From assembly GCA_938017885.1 (NCBI GenBank), contig CALIJD010000174.1, positions 1-9,900 on the forward strand: a DNA stretch of 9,900 nucleotides. The letters run 5' to 3'. The DNA comes from an uncultured Granulicatella sp. Lineage in GTDB: Bacteria; Bacillota; Bacilli; Lactobacillales; Aerococcaceae. The notes beneath the pieces are model-generated. The model had not been told where the DNA came from. It did no database searches and saw only the letters and a program-made list of their open reading frames with translations. Shown here one piece after another: positions 1 through 5,502 of the stretch. A program made the position numbers and the translations under genes. The first letter of the stretch is position 1. Each line of letters begins with the position of its first letter.

Positions 1-1
1 T

Positions 2-79
2 GATGTGAAGGAAGCTTTATTAGCCGCTAGAACTGCTGATCAACTTGAAGAGGTATTAAATAGTCATTTAGGAGCTTAG
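2..79 (+). CDS. C-terminal end of an unidentified protein, possibly a PTS EIIA subunit (partial)
   Basis: An open frame enters from the left edge and ends at TAG 77-79, leaving 25 codons that read DVKEALLAARTADQLEEVL and a short tail. A strong intrinsic terminator follows 15 bases later, which supports a real gene end. The amphipathic helix with an 'LLAA-TADQLEEVL' pattern resembles the last helix of fructose/nitrogen-type PTS EIIA domains. A PTS subunit would suit the sugar operon next door, but 25 residues are too few for an assignment. The gene start lies outside the window. Confidence 0.55.
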   Translation, partial: DVKEALLAARTADQLEEVLNSHLGA

Positions 80-94
80 CCTCCAATTATATGG

Positions 95-126
95 GAGAGA
101 ATAACGATGATTATTCTCTCTTTTTT
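95..126 (+). terminator. Rho-independent terminator of the upstream gene
   Basis: GAGAGAATAA (95-104) and TTATTCTCTC (111-120) form a perfect 10-bp stem with a 6-base loop, followed directly by six T (121-126). It lies 15 bases after the TAG at 77-79 and separates that gene from the aga operon. Confidence 0.9.
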
Positions 127-133
127 ACTCCTT

Positions 134-165
134 TCCCAAAATTCACTTATAAGTGAATTTTGGGA
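134..165. repeat. Perfect 32-bp palindrome upstream of the aga operon
   Basis: Arms TCCCAAAATTCACT (134-147) and AGTGAATTTTGGGA (152-165) are exact reverse complements around a central TATA (148-151), so all 32 bases are self-complementary. It lies between the upstream terminator and the promoter at 215. No T-tract follows directly; an interrupted T-rich stretch starts about six bases later. It could be a second, weaker terminator or a binding site for a dimeric regulator. The sequence does not decide between them. Confidence 0.75.
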
Positions 166-214
166 GCTACTTTCATTTTTTCTGGAGTCCATCATTCTTT
201 TTCCTCCAATTCTA

Positions 215-243
215 TTGACGAAACCGATAAAAACTCTTACAAT
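215..243 (+). promoter_or_regulatory. Sigma-A promoter of the aga operon
   Basis: The -35 box TTGACG (215-220) matches consensus at 5 of 6 bases. The -10 box TACAAT (238-243) also matches at 5 of 6, and the spacer is exactly 17 bases. Transcription should start near 250, at the left edge of the operator, with a leader of about 45 bases before the first gene. Confidence 0.8.
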
Positions 244-249
244 AAAGGT

Positions 250-267
250 AACTGGTAGTGACCAGTT
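250..267. promoter_or_regulatory. DasR/NagR-like GntR operator
   Basis: AACTGGT (250-256), a 4-base spacer and ACCAGTT (261-267) form an inverted repeat. The core ACTGGTxxxxACCAGT matches the known shape of sites bound by GntR/HutC amino-sugar regulators (DasR 'dre', ACTGGTCTAGACCAGT). It covers the predicted transcription start, so a bound protein should block initiation. The likely binder is the GntR protein encoded 29 bases downstream, giving autoregulation of the whole operon. I saw no second copy at the other gene starts of this operon. Confidence 0.8.
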
Positions 268-295
268 GTAGAATGTTTTTGAAAGGAGGTTCAAT

Positions 296-1024
296 ATGGC
301 TGCTAAACCATCTCCTCTTTATTCAACGCTAAGCCTAGCATTAATGGATTTCATTAAAACAAAGGGAGAAGCGCACGAAAAGATGCTTTCAGAAAGAGAA
401 ATTACGAAAGTATACAATGTGAGTCGAACCACTGTTAGAACAGCGCTAAAAGAATTGGAGACACTTGGGTATATTTATAAACGCCATGGCAAAGGAACGT
501 TCATCTCAAATCAGTGGAAAGAACGTCAAAACTTACTAGAAGGATATAGTTTTACAGAACAGATGAAGGAACTCGGTAAAGTCCCTACGACAAAGATTAC
601 TTCTCTGGACTGTTATGAAGCGGATGAATTTATCGCCCCATTAGTTGGGATTGAAGCGGGTGATAAGCTATTTCGATTGAAACGCATTCGGTATGCAGAC
701 GGCATTCCACTTATGAAGGAAACCACATTTTTACCTTACGATGTTTTTAAAGGGTTAACAAAAACACTTCTAGAAGGTCGTTCTTTATACGATGTGTTTG
801 CAAGTGAGTTCAATCAGCAAATCCACTATGCTGATGAAGAATTTTCCGCAAGTATTTTAAGCGCGGAGGAAGCTGAAGCGCTGGATTTGGATCCGCATGG
901 AGCTTGCTTAAGGTTTAGACGAACGACATTGAATCACGAAAATCGCATTATTGAATACACCATTAGTGTAGCTAGAAGCGATCAATTCTTCTACAAGGTA
1001 AGACACTATCGAACAAATCAATAA
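296..1024 (+). CDS. GntR/HutC-family (UTRA) repressor of the amino-sugar operon
   Basis: This 242-residue protein is a transcription factor of the HutC/FarR branch of the GntR family, the branch that includes NagR and DasR. Residues about 6-70 form the winged helix-turn-helix, with SEREITKVYNVSRTTVRTAL as the recognition region and RHGKGTFIS as the wing. Residues about 80-238 form a UTRA ligand domain, which in relatives binds phosphorylated amino sugars. The start is the ATG behind AAAGGAGGT (282-290). It is the first gene of the operon, 18 bases before agaS, and directly behind an operator of the type its family binds. By inference it represses its own operon and is released by a sugar phosphate such as GalN-6-P or GalNAc-6-P. 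The effector cannot be read from the sequence. Confidence 0.9.
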   Translation: MAAKPSPLYSTLSLALMDFIKTKGEAHEKMLSEREITKVYNVSRTTVRTALKELETLGYIYKRHGKGTFISNQWKERQNLLEGYSFTEQMKELGKVPTTKITSLDCYEADEFIAPLVGIEAGDKLFRLKRIRYADGIPLMKETTFLPYDVFKGLTKTLLEGRSLYDVFASEFNQQIHYADEEFSASILSAEEAEALDLDPHGACLRFRRTTLNHENRIIEYTISVARSDQFFYKVRHYRTNQ

Positions 1025-1042
1025 AAATTTTGGAGGGGTATT

Positions 1043-2209
1043 ATGTTTCAATTTTCAACCAGTCAATTAGAAGCTTTATCTGCAGAAATTACAACGCGCG
1101 AAATTCGCCAACAACCAGAATTGTGGAAAGAAGCTTTTGATTACTACAAAGCAAACTTAGAACGCATTACGGCTTTCTTAAACAACTTACCTGAAGGTCG
1201 CCTTCGCGTGATTTTCGCAGGTGCAGGTACGTCACAATATGTGGGAGATACGATTCTTCCTTACTTAAAACGTACAGGAAATGAAGACCGTTTTGATTTC
1301 CAATCAGTAGGAACAACAAACCTTGTAAGTAATCCACATGACTACTTCAAAGCAGAAATTCCTACAGTGCTTGTTTCATTTGCACGTAGCGGGAACTCAC
1401 CAGAAAGTCTTGCAAGTGTGCAACTTGGCCAACAAATCGTGCGCGACTTCTATCAAATCACGATTACTTGTGCGCCAGAAGGAAAATTAGCCATTGCTGC
1501 TAAAGACGATACTAACAACTTACTCTTAATGATGCCCGACCGCTCTAACGACGCTGGTTTTGCAATGACAGGAAGCTTCACATGTATGACTCTTACAGCG
1601 CTTCTTGTATTCGACGAAGCTCACTCGCTTGAAGAAAAAGAAGGCTTCGTGAAAGCCATCCGTCAAATTGGTACAAGCGTCCTAGAACGTGAAGACGTGA
1701 TTCAACATTACGTCAACTTAGACTACAACCGTGTGATTTACTTAGGTTCTGGTTCACTCAGCGGCCTTGCTCGCGAAGTTCAATTGAAGATTCTTGAATT
1801 GACTGCTGGACAAATTGCGACAGCCTTCGATTCTTCAATGGGATTCCGTCATGGCCCTAAATCATTTGTAAACAGCTCTTCTCTAGCCTTCGTATTCGTA
1901 TCTAACGACGACTATACACGTCAATACGACATCGATATCTTAAACGAATTACACGGCGACCAAATTGCACGCCTTGTTCTTGCGGTTGGAGTGGATGCAG
2001 AAAGCGACTTTGAAGGTCTATCTTTCAGCTTCGATAAAGAATATCGTTTCATTCCAGATGCTTATCTTGCACTTCCATATGCGGTATTTGGACAAACGGT
2101 TTCTCTACTTTCTTCTATCAAAGTTGGAAACAAACCAGACACTCCTTCACCAACAGGTACTGTTAACCGTGTCGTTAAAGGAGTAACGATTCACCCATTA
2201 GAAGCATAA
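1043..2209 (+). CDS. agaS: AgaS, galactosamine-6-phosphate deaminase/isomerase (tandem SIS domains)
   Basis: This 388-residue cytoplasmic enzyme has two sugar-isomerase (SIS) domains. The first, about residues 45-195, carries the phosphosugar loops FAGAGTSQYVG (58-68) and FARSGNSPES (113-122). The second, about 215-380, has YLGSGSLSGLA (233-243) and a conserved stretch around FRHGPKSF (268-275). Length and motifs fit AgaS, which deaminates and isomerises D-galactosamine-6-phosphate to tagatose-6-phosphate plus ammonia. It has no glutaminase domain, so it is not GlmS. The start ATG follows GGAGGGG (1032-1038). It sits 18 bases after the repressor gene and 27 bases before nagA, so it belongs to the same transcript. 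Downstream LacD supports galactosamine rather than glucosamine as substrate. Confidence 0.92.
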   Translation: MFQFSTSQLEALSAEITTREIRQQPELWKEAFDYYKANLERITAFLNNLPEGRLRVIFAGAGTSQYVGDTILPYLKRTGNEDRFDFQSVGTTNLVSNPHDYFKAEIPTVLVSFARSGNSPESLASVQLGQQIVRDFYQITITCAPEGKLAIAAKDDTNNLLLMMPDRSNDAGFAMTGSFTCMTLTALLVFDEAHSLEEKEGFVKAIRQIGTSVLEREDVIQHYVNLDYNRVIYLGSGSLSGLAREVQLKILELTAGQIATAFDSSMGFRHGPKSFVNSSSLAFVFVSNDDYTRQYDIDILNELHGDQIARLVLAVGVDAESDFEGLSFSFDKEYRFIPDAYLALPYAVFGQTVSLLSSIKVGNKPDTPSPTGTVNRVVKGVTIHPLEA

Positions 2210-2236
2210 ATAACTTAATTGAAAAGAGATGATCCT

Positions 2237-3394
2237 ATGACAACTTATATTTATGCCAAAGCATTTTATTTTGAAGACGAAGTGAAAGGTCCAGGGTACT
2301 TACCAATCTTGGACAACGGAACTTTCGGAGCCTTCCAAACCGAAAAACCAGAAAGCGACGCTACGATTATCGACTACGGCAACTATCAAATTGCCCCAGG
2401 TCTTGTGGATACACATATTCACGGATTCAAAGGCGCTGACGTCATGGATAATGACGTAGAAGCTCTTCGTACCATTTCAGAAGGACTTCCTTCCTGCGGG
2501 GTTACTTCTTACTTACCAACAACCTTAACCGCATCTCGCGAGTTATTAGCAGATGTTTGCCAAACAGTCGGCGATAACGCCACAACGCTTGGCGGCGCTA
2601 AAATCAGAGGGATTTTCCTAGAAGGTCCATTCTTCTGTGAAAAATACAAAGGCGCGCAAAACCCTAAATACATGGGCGACCCTAAATCTGAAATCTTAGA
2701 TGAATGGCAAGAACGCGCTGGCGGTTGGGTGAAGAAAATCGCGATTGCTCCAGAACGTGATGGTGCCGTTGATTTCATCAAACACGCGAAAACAAAAGAC
2801 ATCTATGTGGCTCTTGCCCATACAGATGGCACTTACGAAGATTGTAAAAACGCCGTTGAAGCCGGTGCGAACATCTTCGTTCACACATACAACGGAATGC
2901 GCGGCTTACATCACCGCGAACCAGGTGTTGTCGGCGCGGCACTCACATTGCCAAACGTATTTGACGAACTAATCTGTGATGGTCACCACGTACATCCAGT
3001 GAGCGCAAGTATCGTCATGAAATGTTGCGGTCACGACCATGTAGCCCTTATTACAGACTGCATGCGTGCGGGCGGTATGGGTGAATGTGAATCGATGCTC
3101 GGTGAATTCCCTGTTATCGTAAAAGACGGTACGGCTCGCTTGAAAGACGGTGGCAGCCTTGCTGGAAGTATCTTGGAACTGATCCAAGGGGTTCAGAACG
3201 TTGTGAAATGGGGCATTGCGACTCCACACGAAGCTATTACAATGGCCAGCCTTGTTCCTGCAAAATCAGTCGGTATCGACGACGTTTGCGGACGCATCGA
3301 CCCAGGGTACGCAGCGGACTTCATCGTATTAGACGATGATTTACAACTCAAAGCGACTTACTTAGATGGTAAGCCTTATTTCGAAGCAAAATAA
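2237..3394 (+). CDS. nagA: N-acetylgalactosamine-6-P / N-acetylglucosamine-6-P deacetylase (NagA/AgaA type)
   Basis: This 385-residue amidohydrolase removes acetate from an N-acetyl-hexosamine-6-phosphate. It has the family's landmarks: HxH metal motif DTHIHG (His60, His62), FLEGPF with metal-binding Glu129, ALAHTDGTY (His195), VHTYNGM (His216), [10 protein letters not shown] (225-234), CDGHHVHP (247-254) and ITDCMRAGG with catalytic Asp274. I chose ATG 2237 behind AGAGATGATC. An in-frame TTG at 2219 would add six residues but lacks a clear ribosome-binding site. Placement between agaS and lacD suggests that the working substrate is GalNAc-6-P, making GalN-6-P for AgaS (the AgaA role). Sequence alone cannot separate GalNAc-6-P from GlcNAc-6-P preference. 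Family membership is firm. Confidence 0.93.
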   Translation: MTTYIYAKAFYFEDEVKGPGYLPILDNGTFGAFQTEKPESDATIIDYGNYQIAPGLVDTHIHGFKGADVMDNDVEALRTISEGLPSCGVTSYLPTTLTASRELLADVCQTVGDNATTLGGAKIRGIFLEGPFFCEKYKGAQNPKYMGDPKSEILDEWQERAGGWVKKIAIAPERDGAVDFIKHAKTKDIYVALAHTDGTYEDCKNAVEAGANIFVHTYNGMRGLHHREPGVVGAALTLPNVFDELICDGHHVHPVSASIVMKCCGHDHVALITDCMRAGGMGECESMLGEFPVIVKDGTARLKDGGSLAGSILELIQGVQNVVKWGIATPHEAITMASLVPAKSVGIDDVCGRIDPGYAADFIVLDDDLQLKATYLDGKPYFEAK

Positions 3395-3456
3395 TCAAAA
3401 AGACAGTGAGTACGAGGCGTGAGAGTGCCCCAATCCATAACTTAAGGAGTGTTATT
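3395..3456 (+). promoter_or_regulatory. nagA-lacD spacer with the ribosome-binding site that fixes the lacD start
   Basis: The 62-base spacer has no T-tract hairpin, so transcription probably continues from nagA into lacD. AAGGAG (3444-3449) lies seven bases before ATG 3457. An upstream in-frame GTG at 3406 would add 17 residues unlike LacD and has no ribosome-binding site, so 3457 is preferred. Confidence 0.7.
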
Positions 3457-4461
3457 ATGTCAAAATTAGTATTAACAAAAGGAAAATATGATCACTTAGT
3501 AAAACTTTCAAACAAAAACCATGTCATCGGTGCTTTAGCGATTGACCAACGTGGTTCATTGAAAAAAATGATTGCTGCAGGAAACCCAAATGTGAAAGGT
3601 GACGAAGGCATCATCCGCTTCAAAGAATTAATCTCTGAAGAATTAACAAAATTCTCTTCTTCAATTCTTTTAGACCCTGAATACGGTCTTCCAGCTGCAA
3701 AATTACGCCACGAAGACTGCGGACTTTTAATCTCTTACGAAAAAACTGGTTACGATGCAACAGAAATCGGCCGCTTACCAGACTTACTTCCAATCTGGTC
3801 TGCAAAACGCATTAAAGAATTAGGCGCTGACGCTGTAAAAGTTCTTTTATACTATGATATTGACGAAGATCCAGCCATCAACGACATCAAACATGCATGG
3901 GTAGAACGTGTCGGTAGCGAATGTGTGGCAGAAGATATTCCATTCTTCTTAGAAATCGTTTCTTACGAAGCAAGTGACGACGATGTGAAATCAGCTGCAT
4001 ACGCTAAAGTTAAACCTCATAAAGTAAACGACGCAATGAAAGTCTTCTCTGACCCACGTTACAACGTTGATGTATTAAAAGTAGAAGTTCCAGTAAACAT
4101 GAACTTCGTAGAAGGCTTCACTAAAGAAGGTGTTGAACCTGTGTATACTCGCGAAGAAGCGTTACGTTTATTCAAAGAACAATCTGAAATCACTCACTTA
4201 CCATTCATCTTCTTAAGTGCTGGTGTTTCTGCTGAATTATTCCAAGAAACATTACGCTTTGCAAAAGAAGCTGGTTCTACTTTCAATGGTGTGTTATGTG
4301 GTCGTGCAACATGGAAAGATTCTGTAGCTGTGTTTGCGACTGAAGGGGAAGAAGCTGGTCGTGCGTGGTTGGCAAACCAAGGACGTAAGAATATCGAAGA
4401 TCTTAATGTTGTTTTAGATGAAACTGCAACTCCATGGTTAGAGCGTGCAGAAGTAAAATAA
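3457..4461 (+). CDS. lacD: LacD, tagatose 1,6-bisphosphate aldolase
   Basis: This 334-residue class I aldolase, close to the family's usual ~326, cleaves D-tagatose-1,6-bisphosphate into DHAP and glyceraldehyde-3-phosphate. Recognisable family segments are [14 protein letters not shown] (25-38), [13 protein letters not shown] (71-83), [11 protein letters not shown] (126-136) and [14 protein letters not shown] (204-217). Lys208 in the last is the probable Schiff-base lysine by position, corresponding to about Lys205 of streptococcal LacD. It is the last gene of the operon and completes the GalNAc route. No tagatose-6-phosphate kinase (lacC) is present, so that step must come from elsewhere, for instance LacC or phosphofructokinase. 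The last codons, about 4431-4458, are also the outer end of an inverted repeat continuing to 4698, which is unusual. Confidence 0.93.
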   Translation: MSKLVLTKGKYDHLVKLSNKNHVIGALAIDQRGSLKKMIAAGNPNVKGDEGIIRFKELISEELTKFSSSILLDPEYGLPAAKLRHEDCGLLISYEKTGYDATEIGRLPDLLPIWSAKRIKELGADAVKVLLYYDIDEDPAINDIKHAWVERVGSECVAEDIPFFLEIVSYEASDDDVKSAAYAKVKPHKVNDAMKVFSDPRYNVDVLKVEVPVNMNFVEGFTKEGVEPVYTREEALRLFKEQSEITHLPFIFLSAGVSAELFQETLRFAKEAGSTFNGVLCGRATWKDSVAVFATEGEEAGRAWLANQGRKNIEDLNVVLDETATPWLERAEVK

Positions 4462-4474
4462 TAAACATACTAAG

Positions 4475-4493
4475 TTAAGAGCGTTGCTCTTAA
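4475..4493. repeat. Short perfect hairpin after lacD
   Basis: TTAAGAGC (4475-4482), GTT loop, GCTCTTAA (4486-4493): 8 bp, 13 bases after the lacD stop. It competes with the long-range pairing of 4478-4487 to 4662-4671, so the RNA can fold in two exclusive ways here. No T-tract follows. Confidence 0.7.
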
Positions 4494-4533
4494 ACACCTA
4501 GGATTTTCTCATACGAGTAGTAATGGCTGTTCC

Positions 4534-4624
4534 GGTCTGAGCCAAGGTCTCAGACCTCTCGAGCCTCAAACAGACTCTAGGAAATTTCATTTCCTGAGTC
4601 TGTAATTCGCATCGAGTACACTCG
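4534..4624. repeat. Three internal hairpins in the core of the inverted repeat
   Basis: Hairpin 1: GGTCTGAG (4534-4541) with CTCAGACC (4549-4556), 8 bp, 7-base loop. Hairpin 2: CAGACTC (4571-4577) with GAGTCTG (4596-4602), continued after one bulged T by AGGAAAT (4579-4585) with ATTTCCT (4589-4595), 14 bp in all. Hairpin 3: CGAG (4613-4616) with CTCG (4621-4624), weak. Enclosed by the outer arms they would give a cloverleaf-like, four-way fold. It is not a tRNA: there is no acceptor, T-loop or anticodon pattern. Confidence 0.7.
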
Positions 4625-4661
4625 CGACTACTACTCGTATAGAATCCTAGGTGTTTTTTTC

Positions 4662-4697
4662 GCAACGCTCTACTTTTTTTACTTCTTCTAACCATGG
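4662..4697. repeat. Direct repeat, copy A
   Basis: This 36-base unit runs GCAACGCTCT-AC-T7-ACTTCTTCTAACCATGG and forms the outer right arm of the inverted repeat. Copy B at 4775-4808 has the same order of bases with one fewer T and small substitutions. Read on the minus strand it contains the lacD-tail words CCATGGTTAGA and GAAGTAAAA. Confidence 0.75.
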
Positions 4698-4774
4698 ATT
4701 GTAGAGAAAGGGTGATAGACGAAGCAGGCGCTAAGACAGGAGTAGGTTCTTCGAAACCACACTGGGTGTTGTAA

Positions 4775-4808
4775 GCAACGCTCTACTTTTTTACTTCTAC
4801 TAACCGTG
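4775..4808. repeat. Direct repeat, copy B
   Basis: GCAACGCTCT-AC-T6-ACTTCTACTAACCGTG repeats copy A about 113 bases further on, differing by one missing T, one T-to-A change and divergence at the last few bases. Together with the real lacD end this makes three versions of the same tail sequence within 380 bases, one direct and two inverted. The 77 bases between the copies (4698-4774) show no gene or further clear structure. Confidence 0.7.
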
Positions 4809-4824
4809 AGATGAAACAGGAGCA

Positions 4825-4868
4825 ACAAAAAAGAAAGCTAGGCAGATAGCCTAGCTTTCTTAATTTTT
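4825..4868. terminator. Bidirectional terminator between lacD region and the YbjQ-like gene
   Basis: AAGAAAGCTAGGC (4831-4843) and GCCTAGCTTTCTT (4849-4861) form a perfect 13-bp stem with a 5-base loop. On the plus strand it is followed by an AATTTTTAT tract. On the minus strand the A-run before it gives a T-run. It can stop transcription from both sides where the lacD operon and the minus-strand gene ending at 4867 converge. Confidence 0.88.
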
Positions 4869-5184
4869 ATAATTCTTCAATAACGACTGCGGTTCCGCTA
4901 CAGGTGACCATAATCATGCCATCCATATACTCATAGTCCATTTTCACGCCTACTACAGCATTCGCTCCGATTTTTGTAGCTCTTTCTTCCATTTCTTGTA
5001 GAGCTTCTTCTCTGGCTTCTGAAAGTTCTCCTTCATAAGCTCTAGAGCGGCCTCCAAAGAAATTTCTTAGTCCAGCTGCGATATCTTTTATAGCATCAAC
5101 ACCTGCTACCACTTCACCAAAAACAATCCATTTATACTCAACAATTTGATACCCTTCGACCGTTTGCGTTGTAGTAATAATCAT
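4867..5184 (-). CDS. YbjQ/UPF0145 family protein (putative heavy-metal-binding family)
   Basis: The 105-residue product matches the small UPF0145/YbjQ family in length and pattern: an N-terminal [11 protein letters not shown] strand, the stretch [29 protein letters not shown] (about 19-47), a charged helix with [23 protein letters not shown] (about 58-80) and a final [10 protein letters not shown]. Relatives form pentameric barrels. Pfam labels the family 'putative heavy-metal-binding', but its function is unproven and this copy has only one cysteine. The start ATG follows AAAAGGAGGA (5191-5200). It lies 100 bases downstream of copZ on the same strand with no convincing terminator between, so co-transcription with the copper genes is possible. 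I saw no strong promoter of its own. Confidence 0.85.
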   Translation of the reverse strand: MIITTTQTVEGYQIVEYKWIVFGEVVAGVDAIKDIAAGLRNFFGGRSRAYEGELSEAREEALQEMEERATKIGANAVVGVKMDYEYMDGMIMVTCSGTAVVIEEL

Positions 5185-5284
5185 AGAAATTCCTCCTTTT
5201 GTTCTATCTTCATATTACTGCACCTGTTTTAAAAAATCTATAGGAGAATGGTCCGATATATCATTCAAGCGGTCTAAATTTTTT

Positions 5285-5485
5285 TTACTTTTGAATGCTG
5301 TATTTTGTGCCTTCGAGGGATGCTTGTAATGCGTCGACGCTTGCGTCTCCTTCGACTGTGGCTACTTTTGTTTCTAAGCTCACTTCAACGTTTGTCACGC
5401 CTGGGACGTTTGAGAAGCGTTCTTTCACTGTGTTGGCACAGCCTTCGCATTTAATTCCTTCTAAATTATATTCTTTTTTCATCAT
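5285..5485 (-). CDS. copZ: CopZ-type copper chaperone (single HMA domain)
   Basis: A 66-residue heavy-metal-associated domain protein of the Atx1/CopZ type, which carries Cu(I) in the cytoplasm and passes it to the CopA ATPase or a CopY-type regulator. The metal site is GIKCEGC, with Cys13 and Cys16 in a CxxC loop. The usual Met two residues before the first Cys is Ile. VPGVTNVEVSLETKVATVEGD is the usual second helix and strand. A longer reading from ATG 5503 (72 residues) overlaps the copA stop by one base, but the ribosome-binding site AAGGAGAG (5490-5497) lies after that ATG and points to 5485 or the adjacent ATG 5482. The gene follows copA directly, so both share one transcript. Confidence 0.9.
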   Translation of the reverse strand: MMKKEYNLEGIKCEGCANTVKERFSNVPGVTNVEVSLETKVATVEGDASVDALQASLEGTKYSIQK

Positions 5486-5502
5486 AAATCTCTCCTTTAT
5501 CA

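Larger units (their letters stand above)
4431..4698. repeat. Large nested inverted repeat starting inside the lacD 3' end
   Basis: Two arms face each other. From outside inward the paired blocks are: TCCATGGTTAGA (4431-4442) with 4687-4698; GAAGTAAAA (4450-4458) with 4677-4685; AGAGCGTTGC (4478-4487) with 4662-4671; AAACACCTAGGATT (4492-4505) with 4643-4656; ATACGAGTAGTA (4511-4522) with 4629-4640. All these blocks match exactly. The first two belong to the coding end of lacD, so the right arm looks like an inverted copy of the lacD tail and its downstream DNA. The middle (4523-4628) holds three smaller hairpins. Seven T follow the CCTAGGTG arm (4654-4660), so in RNA this could act as a terminator with an elaborate loop. 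No gene is credible here; a minus-strand frame across the region is a by-product of the symmetry. Confidence 0.85.

Noticed and set aside
216..232. Possible CcpA (cre) site around GACGAAACCGATAA
   Set aside because: At least two conserved cre positions mismatch, and it overlaps the -35 region by chance similarity. Not strong enough to report as a feature.
76..294. 72-codon minus-strand open frame upstream of the GntR gene
   Set aside because: It runs through the terminator, the palindrome and the plus-strand promoter/operator, has no family likeness, and ends within the regulatory region. It is a chance frame.
3406..3456. Extended lacD start at GTG 3406
   Set aside because: The 17 extra residues do not resemble LacD, no ribosome-binding site precedes the GTG, and AAGGAG sits correctly before ATG 3457.
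4511..4640. tRNA-like or T-box-like cloverleaf in the core of the inverted repeat
   Set aside because: The fold is branched, but there is no CCA-adjacent acceptor, no TTCGA T-loop, no anticodon arm of standard size and no T-box TGGN bulge motif.
4498..4695. 65-codon minus-strand open frame across the inverted repeat
   Set aside because: Its Arg/Ser/Lys-rich product follows from the hairpin arms and it starts in the CCATGG of the inverted lacD tail. No credible ribosome-binding site or homology.
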